64,000 nucleotides of DNA from Phenylobacterium soli (GTDB lineage Bacteria > Pseudomonadota > Alphaproteobacteria > Caulobacterales > Caulobacteraceae). The position numbers were made by a program, and so were the translations under genes. A model generated the notes under the pieces. It was given only the letters and a program-made list of their open reading frames with translations, did not search any database and had not been told where the DNA came from. The stretch spans positions 3,190,001-3,254,000 of the forward strand of contig NZ_QFYQ01000001.1 of the NCBI RefSeq assembly GCF_003254475.1. The letters run 5' to 3'. This document shows, in pieces, positions 54,616 through 61,130 of this stretch. Each line of letters starts with the position of its first letter. Position 1 is the stretch's first letter.

Positions 54616-54777
54616 TCACGACTTCGAAGGCTTCCGAGCGGCCTTCGGCTGCACCGAGCCTTTAGCCGCCTGAACGACGCGATCGGCGGAAGCGTCGCTC
54701 ACGGCGCCGGCGTTGCGGAGGCCCTCCGCGGTGCGAACGACCGTTCCGAGGATCCCTCCGCGGGATTTGGAGCTCGC
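54616..54777 (-). CDS. Small basic hypothetical protein downstream of the element tRNA
   Basis: 53 residues from MASSKSRGGILGTVVRTAEGLRNAGAVSDA, with GGAGAC upstream; an ATG at 54810 would add 11 residues. It is helical and ends in a lysine-rich tail (KPSKS). Second in line after the intron-bearing tRNA gene on the same strand. Function unknown; its size would suit a regulator or excision factor but no motif supports this. Confidence 0.4.
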   Translation of the reverse strand, partial: ASSKSRGGILGTVVRTAEGLRNAGAVSDASADRVVQAAKGSVQPKAARKPSKS

Positions 54778-54853
54778 CATCGATACCGTCTCCACAAAGC
54801 GCGTCGCCATTATGGGCTTTCTCAGCACGAACGGTCGAGCCTTCCGCGGGCGC

Positions 54854-55024
54854 TCAGCGATCCTTGGTTCGAAGCGCCTCAGCGTTCTTTCGGATCGCCT
54901 CGCGCACGACGGCCTCGAGCTCCGCCAGCGGTCGTGTAGGCGGGTTCACCGGCTTCTGCAGGCGCACGCCCCTGTAGAAGCCGGGACGCGACGGCCCGGC
55001 GGTAGTGACTCGACGCGCGGTCAT
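54854..55024 (-). CDS. Small hypothetical protein directly after the element tRNA
   Basis: 56 residues starting MTARRVTTAGPSRPGFYRGVRL, with a perfect GGAGG at five bases from the ATG. The C-terminal half (LAELEAVVREAIRKNAEALR) is a strong amphipathic helix. The start lies only 18 bp from the CCA end of the intron-containing tRNA, so both are probably on one transcript. Function unknown. Confidence 0.5.
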   Translation of the reverse strand: MTARRVTTAGPSRPGFYRGVRLQKPVNPPTRPLAELEAVVREAIRKNAEALRTKDR

Positions 55025-55041
55025 CATCACCTCCTGCAATC

Positions 55042-55362
55042 TGGTGCGGGCGGCCGGGATCGAACCGGCACGAGCCTCTCGGCCCTACGGATTTTCGTAC
55101 CACTTCGGCTTTCGCCGCCACCCCCGCAGGGGGCGTTCGTGGTCTGGACTATCCCTTCGCCATACCCCGGCCTGAGGCCGAGGCTTAGGCGCCGCCCGTC
55201 TAGTCTCTACACCTTCCCTACGGCTGCGCCGCCAGGGCTTGGCTCGGGATCGCCATGTGACAGGGTTCCCCGAATTTGAGCGGTTCTACGTCCGGGATTT
55301 CCCCCGGCGCACTCAGAGCTTCAGTTCAAGTCCGTTGCGTCTACCAGTTTCGCCACGCCCGC
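55042..55362 (-). tRNA. tRNA-Leu(UAA) with group I intron, carried by the element
   Basis: The 5' exon (55328-55362, 35 nt) and 3' exon (55042-55095, 54 nt, CCA encoded) fold into a complete leucine tRNA: acceptor GCGGGCG/CGCCCGC, D arm with CTGGTAGACGC, anticodon stem ACGGA/TCCGT, long variable arm, T arm GCCGG-TTCGATC-CCGGC. The spliced loop is CTTAAAA, so the anticodon is UAA. The 232-nt insert lies between U34 and A35, the position used by the well-known cyanobacterial tRNA-Leu(UAA) introns. It can replace the tRNA-Leu(UAA) destroyed at the element's ends. Confidence 0.95.
55096..55327 (-). ncRNA. Group I self-splicing intron (tRNA type, no homing endonuclease)
   Basis: 232 nt. Core motifs: Q-like GGCGATCCCGAGCCAAGCC (55236-55254), R-like GGTGTAGAGACTAGACGG (55196-55213) and S-like AAGGGATAGTCC (55146-55157); GACTA and TAGTC form P7. 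P1 pairs exon ACTT (55328-55331) with intron GAGT (55311-55314), giving the required U-G pair at the 5' splice site. The last intron base is G (55096), the omega-G. No open frame for a homing endonuclease fits inside. Very close in these motifs to cyanobacterial tRNA-Leu introns. Confidence 0.93.
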
Positions 55363-55469
55363 ACGCTTGCCGGAATGCCATAGGAGGCGCTCGCATGCCA
55401 ATGATGGATCGGAGCTCAATGCATGTGGTGACAGTCCTGCGTCCGCGGGCGCTCGGGCATCGGCTCTCC

Positions 55470-56579
55470 CTAAAAGGCCGCCGCCGCAACCGCTAGCTCC
55501 GCAGTCACGTCGCGTGCCCCGGGCACCAGCCACACCCGATCTTCGAGCATAAACAGCCAACTATTGGTATGTTCCCTCCGCCGAGCCCGGCTCGCTACAA
55601 CCGAGTGTGGGATGATGACCGCCCGCGACACCTTGAAATTAGCGTCGAACAGAACCGCGGCTAAATAGTCGAACGTCTTGTCATTCAACCGGCGGATCGC
55701 GCTGAGTTGGCGAGATCCGCTGGGTGCACTGAGGCGTCGGGCCTTGATTTGATACCGGGTCCCCCGCCCATCTGTAGCGTCGTGCCCCGCCGCTGAGTTG
55801 CTTTCAAGCTGCCAACCGAAGGCCTTCGCGAAGAGCAACTCGCCGTAGTCGCCAACCGGCGAGTTGCTGGTCCTTACGACTTTGCGCACGCGAAGTTCAT
55901 CCATGATCTGGCTATAGAGGACGAGGAGGTCACGCACGCCTGCCTCTCTGATGAGCGCAGGCACCGAGGCGGCCTTCAACGCCGCAGACTCATCGGCATG
56001 AAGGGTCGCTGGCGAAACCGAACGCCCGGCCTCGGGAAGGACGCTGTTCGCTGGCGCGCGCTCTTCGTATGCCGACAGCGGAACAAGACGTCGTAGTATG
56101 TTGCCAATGTTCATGCGCTGCTGCCCGGCATTGAGCTGCGCATATTCAGCGCGCTTGTAGATGCCGTACCGCTCCGCCACGGCGTAGAGGCGTTCCAGAC
56201 TGAATTTGCCGTTGTCGTCGCGAACCTGTTCGTCGAGCCAGCGGTTGAACGGCCGCACAGCTGTATTGTCCGCCCACGCCTGGCGCTGTTCCGGAGTTAC
56301 CTGCATCGTCCGCCCCGCTGCAGCTGAATGGCGTTTACCGCGAAAATCGGCATAGGCCTTGAGGGCCGAGATGCAGTCACTCGCGCTCTGCGACGTGACG
56401 CCCTCTCGTTCTAGCTTTCGGCGGAGATTCGACAGGCCGACCTCGCTGAGATCACACTCGTCGAGATCGACAGCAGCCGTCTTGCGCACGCGCCTGCAAT
56501 TGGACACGTAGCTATCGATTGTGCGAGCACCCAGCCGGCCAGCTAGGAAGCGGCGAAATTCATCCTCACGCAAACCCAC
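55470..56579 (-). CDS. Putative nuclease: SAM-like DNA-binding N-terminus plus PD-(D/E)xK-like C-terminus
   Basis: 369 residues; GTG start (or TTG at 56573) after an unusual run of nine G residues. Residues 1-85 (EFRRFLAGRLGARTIDSYVSNCRRV...SDCISALKAYADFRGKR) look like the helical core-binding/SAM-like domain of phage integrases. Residues 235-310 contain GDYGELLFAKAFGWQLESNS, AGHDATDGRGTRYQIKARRL: the E...D...QxK spacing of a restriction-endonuclease fold. No integrase catalytic residues are present. Probably a DNA-cleaving defence protein with unknown trigger. It sits 107 bp upstream of the intron-bearing tRNA on the same strand. Confidence 0.6.
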   Translation of the reverse strand: MGLREDEFRRFLAGRLGARTIDSYVSNCRRVRKTAAVDLDECDLSEVGLSNLRRKLEREGVTSQSASDCISALKAYADFRGKRHSAAAGRTMQVTPEQRQAWADNTAVRPFNRWLDEQVRDDNGKFSLERLYAVAERYGIYKRAEYAQLNAGQQRMNIGNILRRLVPLSAYEERAPANSVLPEAGRSVSPATLHADESAALKAASVPALIREAGVRDLLVLYSQIMDELRVRKVVRTSNSPVGDYGELLFAKAFGWQLESNSAAGHDATDGRGTRYQIKARRLSAPSGSRQLSAIRRLNDKTFDYLAAVLFDANFKVSRAVIIPHSVVASRARRREHTNSWLFMLEDRVWLVPGARDVTAELAVAAAAF

Positions 56580-56927
56580 CCCCCCCCAAACAGCAATTTT
56601 CTGGGATGCTGACGCGCCTTGAGTTCAGAAGTTATTGCGAGCTCGCGGGTCCTCACATGTCAAATAAGGCCTCCAGTCGCACGGCTGACGGCTGTAGTCC
56701 CGTCGGTGGCAGCAGATCTCTAGGCGATCTCATCCGAACTGAGGCGCCCCCGCCCCGCAGCTCGGACGGTTTACAGATATCTGGTCATCCTCGTGCTCCG
56801 CACTGAGGTCTCGCATCACCAGCGAAAGTAGGGATCAGGGCAGTTCCGGGCGGGTCCAATCAAGGATCTGCGGGCGCCCCGGCGAAGCTGCTATGCTTGT
56901 TTGGGGGCGCGTTGAGCGGGGGCAATC
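56580..56927. other. 348-bp divergent intergenic region
   Basis: Separates the minus-strand nuclease gene from the plus-strand SIR2 gene, so it holds both promoters. The left edge is a nine-base C run (56579-56587), a possible slippage site at the nuclease gene's start. No RNA gene or clear palindrome recognised. Confidence 0.4.
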
Positions 56928-59309
56928 GTGACGAAAAATTTCGAAGGTTTTGAGGCGATAGACCCCGAATCCTCGGTTCTCTTTCTCGGCTCGGGCTTCA
57001 GCCTGGGCGCCAGCAACCTCGACGGGGAAAATCCCCCAAATGGAGCTGAGCTTCGTCGGCATTTTCTCCGGCGTTTGAAGCTCCCGGTCGACACACCCTA
57101 TGACCTACAGGTCCTGACCGAGGAATTCGCGGAAAACGACGCCGGGAAACTGGCCGAGGAACTATACCGCACATTTCGCATGAGAGGCCTGGACGGATCA
57201 CAGGAGGCAATCCTCGACGAGCCCTGGCGCCGCATCTACACCACCAACTACGACGACTTGGTCGAGCTTCATCGTCTCAACAGGAAGGCGAGTCCGAATT
57301 CATTCGACGTCTCGGAAGCGCTGCCGGGAAGGTTGTCACCAGGGGCAGTGATTCACCTTCATGGAAGCATCCGCAAGGTCACGGCTGAAAATGTGACCGA
57401 AAGCTTGGTTTTAGGTGAAGCATCCTACGTCAACCAATATGTTGTTAAATCGCCTTGGTACGATCAATTCCAGCGCGACATTGCTTTTGCAAGCGCTTTG
57501 TACATCATAGGTTACAGCCTTGCGGACTATCACATCGCCGCTTTACTTTTAGAAGACCCCGAGGTCGCGACCAGGACCGTCTTCATTCAGGGACCGACGC
57601 CTGACGAAGTCTTTCGGCGGCGTACGGCCAGATACGGGCGGGTTGCCTTCATCGGGACCAATGGCTTCGCGGACGTCCTAAAGACCGCGCCCCGAGCCGA
57701 AGCTCCGAGTCTGACCATGCTGCACGCTTTCAGACCGCTCAGCCCGTTGCGGGACCGGCGCGCGAGCGGCCGCGCTACAGCGCCAGAGGTCTACGACCTG
57801 CTCGTCTATGGCGATCTGAATGTCGGGCGATTAGCCCAGACGCAGCCGGGCGAGAGCTACGCCATCTCACGCAGCACAAAGGTGCGCGAGGCGGCCGATT
57901 TGGTCGAGCGCAACGCCTCAGTTGTAATCGATGGCCGTCTCGGCAACGGCAAGACCGTCTTCCTCCATCTTCTGGCATTCGAATTGGAGCGGCGTGGATG
58001 GACTTGCCTCAGCTTTAGGCCTGGCCATCCGGACGTCGCCAAGGAACTCGCGGCACTGCGCGAGGCCAAGCGGCTTGTCCTCTTCATCGAGCAGTATGCG
58101 GCGGCTCAGGACGCCATTGATGGGCTTAAGGCCGCGCTTCCCGATGGGAGGTTCGTGGTCGAGATCCGGACCGGCACATTCGAGGTCCGGTATCACGAGC
58201 TCGCCCAGCTACTACCCAAGCCGTTTGACCGCATCAGCCTGAACACACTCTCCAGTTCTGAAATCGAAGCCTTTGGAAATCTTTGCCAAAATGCCGGTCT
58301 GCCTCGTCCGGTTGCCGGACGCGGCATCGACCTTAGGGACCTCCTGCTGGAGCTACTGAACAGTCAGACCATTCGAGAACGCATCGAGCTGGCGCTGCGG
58401 CCACTGTTCGAGGTTAGAGCAACCCGGCGGGTGGTGGGGATGACCCTTCTGATCGCGTCCCACCAGACATCTGTGGGCGCCGGCTTCGTGCGATCGGTGA
58501 TCGGGACAGACCCGTTTGCCGCACTTCGCCTTCAGCACGATCTCGCAAATGAGATCTTTGAGCTGTCCGCGGACCGTTTCCGTGCGCGTTCGGCGGTGTT
58601 CTCCAACTTCGTAATCAACGCCTTCATGGACCCGAAGGAGATCGCCGACCTCGTGGTCGAGATCACGCTTGCGGCCGCTGAACGCAGGAACGAGCGACCC
58701 TATAGGCTCCTCATGTCCAATATGATGGCCTACTCCAGCTTGCGGAGAACCTTGGACGGACGGCCTGGCCCGGATCACCCGATCCTAAGCGTCTATGAGC
58801 GCCTGCGGCATGACCAGCGGGTCAACAGGGAACCGCTCTTCTGGCTGCAGTACGCAATCGCTATGGCAGACATTCCAAAGCTCGATGCGGCCGGCGAGTT
58901 CATCGACCATGCTTATCGGACGGCGCAAGCGCTGCCCGGTTTCCAGACCTTTCAGATTGATACGCAAGCGTTTCGCATCTCGATTATGCGGGCGATGGAC
59001 GAGCCGAAAGGATCACCCGTGTCGAGCATCGAGCGCATCCTCGAGGGCATAGAACGAATAGACGGGATGCTCTCAAAAGATAGCCACCGCGCATACGCAG
59101 TTCGCGTGCTCGACGGGGTGGAGCCGTTTGTCCGGTCGCGGGGCACCGACCTGCAACCAGCGGAGCGGACTGCGATGCAGATTTGGCTGCATAGGGTGGC
59201 GGCGTCGCTCGCGGCTCTGCCCGACGACTTCGCTGCGACCAGCGGGTCCGAACAGGTTCGCGCTCAGATCCAAGTCGCTGCGGAGCGCTTGAGCCAACTC
59301 GGCGCGTAG
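56928..59309 (+). CDS. SIR2-domain P-loop ATPase, probable anti-phage protein
   Basis: 793 residues; GTG start behind GCGGGGG. N-terminal SIR2-like NADase: VLFLGSGFSLGASN, RRIYTTNYDDLVEL, VIHLHGSI (catalytic His) and YIIGYSLADYHI. From residue 315 a STAND-like NTPase: ASVVIDGRLGNGKTVFLHLL (Walker A, about residue 336) and KRLVLFIEQYAAAQD (Walker B-like). The C-terminal 300 residues are helical and probably sense the trigger. The order SIR2-NTPase-sensor matches AVAST type 5 (Avs5) and related NAD-depleting defence proteins; family assignment is by architecture only. No partner gene is obvious. Confidence 0.85.
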   Translation: MTKNFEGFEAIDPESSVLFLGSGFSLGASNLDGENPPNGAELRRHFLRRLKLPVDTPYDLQVLTEEFAENDAGKLAEELYRTFRMRGLDGSQEAILDEPWRRIYTTNYDDLVELHRLNRKASPNSFDVSEALPGRLSPGAVIHLHGSIRKVTAENVTESLVLGEASYVNQYVVKSPWYDQFQRDIAFASALYIIGYSLADYHIAALLLEDPEVATRTVFIQGPTPDEVFRRRTARYGRVAFIGTNGFADVLKTAPRAEAPSLTMLHAFRPLSPLRDRRASGRATAPEVYDLLVYGDLNVGRLAQTQPGESYAISRSTKVREAADLVERNASVVIDGRLGNGKTVFLHLLAFELERRGWTCLSFRPGHPDVAKELAALREAKRLVLFIEQYAAAQDAIDGLKAALPDGRFVVEIRTGTFEVRYHELAQLLPKPFDRISLNTLSSSEIEAFGNLCQNAGLPRPVAGRGIDLRDLLLELLNSQTIRERIELALRPLFEVRATRRVVGMTLLIASHQTSVGAGFVRSVIGTDPFAALRLQHDLANEIFELSADRFRARSAVFSNFVINAFMDPKEIADLVVEITLAAAERRNERPYRLLMSNMMAYSSLRRTLDGRPGPDHPILSVYERLRHDQRVNREPLFWLQYAIAMADIPKLDAAGEFIDHAYRTAQALPGFQTFQIDTQAFRISIMRAMDEPKGSPVSSIERILEGIERIDGMLSKDSHRAYAVRVLDGVEPFVRSRGTDLQPAERTAMQIWLHRVAASLAALPDDFAATSGSEQVRAQIQVAAERLSQLGA

Positions 59310-59462
59310 TATCCCTTCGGGAGCCAGCACCTGCCCTTGGGGCACAAACCACTGGCCATTGCTGTCCGGGGCGGCGAAACCCCAGCTGCGCAAGAAAGGG
59401 CACCAGAAGGGCTGAGGGCCTCGCCCGTGCTGCGAGATCTTAGGCCTTCGCCTGGTCGGCGC

Positions 59463-60728
59463 TCAGGCGTTCGCCTGCGCCTCTGGCGCGGAACGTGCGT
59501 TCCGCGGGTTGGGCGTCCTGCGGACGTTGATGGCCGAGGCGTCGAGCCTCGTCTTAATGTGAGAGGCGTAGAACTTCTCGATCATGTCCACGCTCGTGCG
59601 GCAGTTCTTGGCGACCTGGTAGATGTCGGCGCCCTCCATCAGGCGCATGCAGATGTAGGTGTGACGGAGGCTGTAGGCGGTGCGGGGGTTGCCCTCGCGG
59701 TCCTTCTTCAGGCCGAGCTCCGAGAGGATCGCGTTCAGGAGCTCTCGCTGCACGGAGCCGAAGATGATGTCAGTCGGCTTCGGGGCGTTGCGCTTGTGAA
59801 GGCGCAGAAAGGGCGCGACGGCGTCGGGCGTGCTCTTGCAGTAGCCGACGCCGCGCTTGCCGCGCACGTCGATCTCCAGGATCCGCTCCCCTGTGGCGTC
59901 GTCGATCACCACCTTCACATCCCGATATTCGAGCCTGGAGGCCTCGTCCGGGCGCAGGCCAGTGTTGATCATGAAGACCACGTAGTCGTGGAACTGCTCG
60001 CACTCGCCACGCCACCGCTCGTTCCTCGGATGGCGCGCCCGTTCGCGGGTCGCCTCGTACAGGCGCTGATATTCCTCGGGCGAGAACCAGGCCCGGTGCG
60101 AGACCTTGCCGTTCGTCTTGTAGGGCGCGGACATGTCCGGCAGCGACGGCAGCCAGCCCTTGCGGTTGGCCGTCTTGAGCACCTGGCGCAGGGTGACCAG
60201 CTCCTGGTGGAGCGTGTTCCCCGCCGGACGCTTCGGCCCCGCGAGGCGGTGCACACGGTAGTCCTGGATCAGCCCCGCCGTGACCTCCGATAGCGGGCGA
60301 TCGCCGAAAAACGGCAGCAGGCGGAGCCGGAGGTGGCGGGACTTGGAGGCGACGTAGCTCGCGTTCCGCTCGCCCTGGGTGATCGCCTCGTATTCGGCCA
60401 GGAAGGCTTCGCCAGCCTGCCGGAACGTCTTCTCAAGCGAGGCCGGATCGGAGCGCTTGTCCTGGGATGGCGCGCCAGCCGGGCGGCCGCGCGCGGGAGC
60501 GGCATTGCTAGGCGTGAGATCGAAGCCGCGCCTGCGGAGCCGATCCTCGGCGATGCGGTCGAGCGCCCATTCGCGCCCGACCTCGATGGCGAGCGCCAGG
60601 CGATCCTGGCGCGTGGAGGCCCGATGGTTGCGGCCGTCGAGGAAGACGGCGCATTGCCAGTGGCGGCTGCCCTGGCGGCGATAGAGGCGCGCCTTGCCGT
60701 CGAGGATGAGGTGGCTTTCGGCCGAAAT
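59463..60728 (-). CDS. Tyrosine integrase 2, beside the right junction, without a standard start codon
   Basis: The frame reads as a full integrase: LILDGKARLYRRQGSRHWQCAVFLDGR, FLAEYEAITQGERNASYV, INTGLRPDEASRL (Arg I), AYSLRHTYICMRL and MIEKFYASH (Tyr). It aligns along its whole length with integrase 1. Yet from the TAA in the attachment core (60831-60833) to a GTG at 60254, deep in the protein, I find no in-frame ATG, GTG or TTG. The 60728 boundary is an ATT, given only as a possible start. An ATG at 60764-60766 is in another frame. Either a rare start codon or a frameshift/start-loss mutation is involved. Confidence 0.75.
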   Translation of the reverse strand: MSAESHLILDGKARLYRRQGSRHWQCAVFLDGRNHRASTRQDRLALAIEVGREWALDRIAEDRLRRRGFDLTPSNAAPARGRPAGAPSQDKRSDPASLEKTFRQAGEAFLAEYEAITQGERNASYVASKSRHLRLRLLPFFGDRPLSEVTAGLIQDYRVHRLAGPKRPAGNTLHQELVTLRQVLKTANRKGWLPSLPDMSAPYKTNGKVSHRAWFSPEEYQRLYEATRERARHPRNERWRGECEQFHDYVVFMINTGLRPDEASRLEYRDVKVVIDDATGERILEIDVRGKRGVGYCKSTPDAVAPFLRLHKRNAPKPTDIIFGSVQRELLNAILSELGLKKDREGNPRTAYSLRHTYICMRLMEGADIYQVAKNCRTSVDMIEKFYASHIKTRLDASAINVRRTPNPRNARSAPEAQANA

Positions 60729-60764
60729 GTCCCAAGCTGCTGCGATGGAGCAGGTGTGTAAGAC

Positions 60765-60785
60765 ATGTGTAAGCGTCCGGGCTCG
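60765..60785 (+). repeat. Subterminal repeat, right copy
   Basis: ATGTGTAAGCGTCCGGGCTC and the next base match 19 of 21 positions with 35883-35903. A further partial copy, GTGTGTAAGAC, directly precedes it (about 60754-60764). Candidate integrase arm sites. Confidence 0.6.
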
Positions 60786-60828
60786 ACTAGGTGACTGATT
60801 TAAAACGCAAAATAGGAGCCTGAAGCGC

Positions 60829-60837
60829 TTTTAAGTC
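60829..60837. repeat. Right attachment core
   Basis: TTTTAAGTC, identical to the left core at 35805-35813. Flanking sequence differs on both sides, so the shared core is 9 bp. Confidence 0.9.
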
Positions 60838-60867
60838 GCTTGCGTCTACCAGTTCCGCCATGTCCCC
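60829..60867 (-). pseudogene. 5' half of chromosomal tRNA-Leu(UAA), cut by the mobile element
   Basis: On the minus strand: acceptor strand GGGGACA, D arm region TGGCGGAACTGGTAGACGC, anticodon strand AGCGA and loop CTTAAAA, then element sequence (GCGCTTCAGG) that cannot form the variable arm, T arm or acceptor complement. Its missing 3' half is at 35758-35811. Transcription from this remnant runs directly into integrase 2. Confidence 0.95.
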
Positions 60868-60926
60868 GCGGCCGCCGGCTGGACCGGAGGCTTAGCCGCG
60901 AAGACGGCGATGGTCGAGGCCACCGT

Positions 60927-61130
60927 TCAGTTGAAGGCGGCGCCCGGCCTCAGGCCCAGCTTCTTGAACACCATGGCCGCCGGGCAGATGCCGGTGAACG
61001 CGGCCTGGATCATGTTGAGGCCCGCGAACGCCGGCAGCAGCAGCCACCAGGGGCTCACATAGTGGGCGAGCAAGAGGCCCGTCAGGACGACGAAACCGGC
61101 GAAGACGAAGACGGCGCGATCGATGGTCAT
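60927..61130 (-). CDS. DUF2892 (YgaP-type) small membrane protein
   Basis: 67 residues starting MTIDRAVFVFAGFVVLTGLLLAHYV. Two hydrophobic hairpin helices and GLNMIQAAFTGICPAAMVFKKLG match DUF2892, the membrane part of YgaP-like proteins usually found with rhodaneses and sulfide enzymes; the cysteine-containing TGxCP is conserved. Its ATG overlaps the stop of the sulfide:quinone reductase-like gene. It ends 59 bp before the split tRNA. Confidence 0.88.
   Translation of the reverse strand: MTIDRAVFVFAGFVVLTGLLLAHYVSPWWLLLPAFAGLNMIQAAFTGICPAAMVFKKLGLRPGAAFN

Larger units (their letters stand above)
35805..60837. mobile_element. 25-kb integrative mobilizable element inserted in tRNA-Leu(UAA)
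   Basis: The element is bounded by the 9-bp direct repeat TTTTAAGTC within the two halves of a split tRNA-Leu(UAA). It encodes two tyrosine integrases, a MOBQ relaxase with a candidate oriT, a coupling protein, DUF2958, DUF736 and ArdC genes, and a defence cargo (Mrr, type I R-M with HEPN protein, PLD nuclease, PD-(D/E)xK-like protein, SIR2-ATPase). No Trb/VirB channel genes are present, so transfer would need a helper. It carries its own intron-interrupted tRNA-Leu(UAA). Confidence 0.92.

Noticed and set aside
55042..55560. Protein-coding frames on either strand across 55042-55560
   Set aside because: They cover the tRNA exons and the group I intron core; the RNA explanation accounts for every conserved segment.
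59310..59462. A gene remnant between the SIR2 gene and integrase 2
   Set aside because: A short minus-strand frame (RSWGFAAPDSNGQWFVPQG) looks mildly protein-like and might be a decayed fragment, but it is too short to identify.
60269..60766. A 165-residue frame starting at the ATG at 60766
   Set aside because: It is Arg/Ala/Pro-rich and lies over the integrase 2 N-terminal domain in another frame. It matters only as a sign of a possible frameshift.
60780..60867. A restored tRNA at the right end of the element
   Set aside because: The anticodon arm is almost rebuilt by GCGCT after the loop, but no T arm or acceptor complement follows, so no tRNA can form.
35758..60867. The split tRNA-Leu as a tRNA with a giant group I intron
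   Set aside because: The 25-kb interruption is full of integrase, transfer and defence genes and has direct-repeat cores; it is an integrated element, not an intron.
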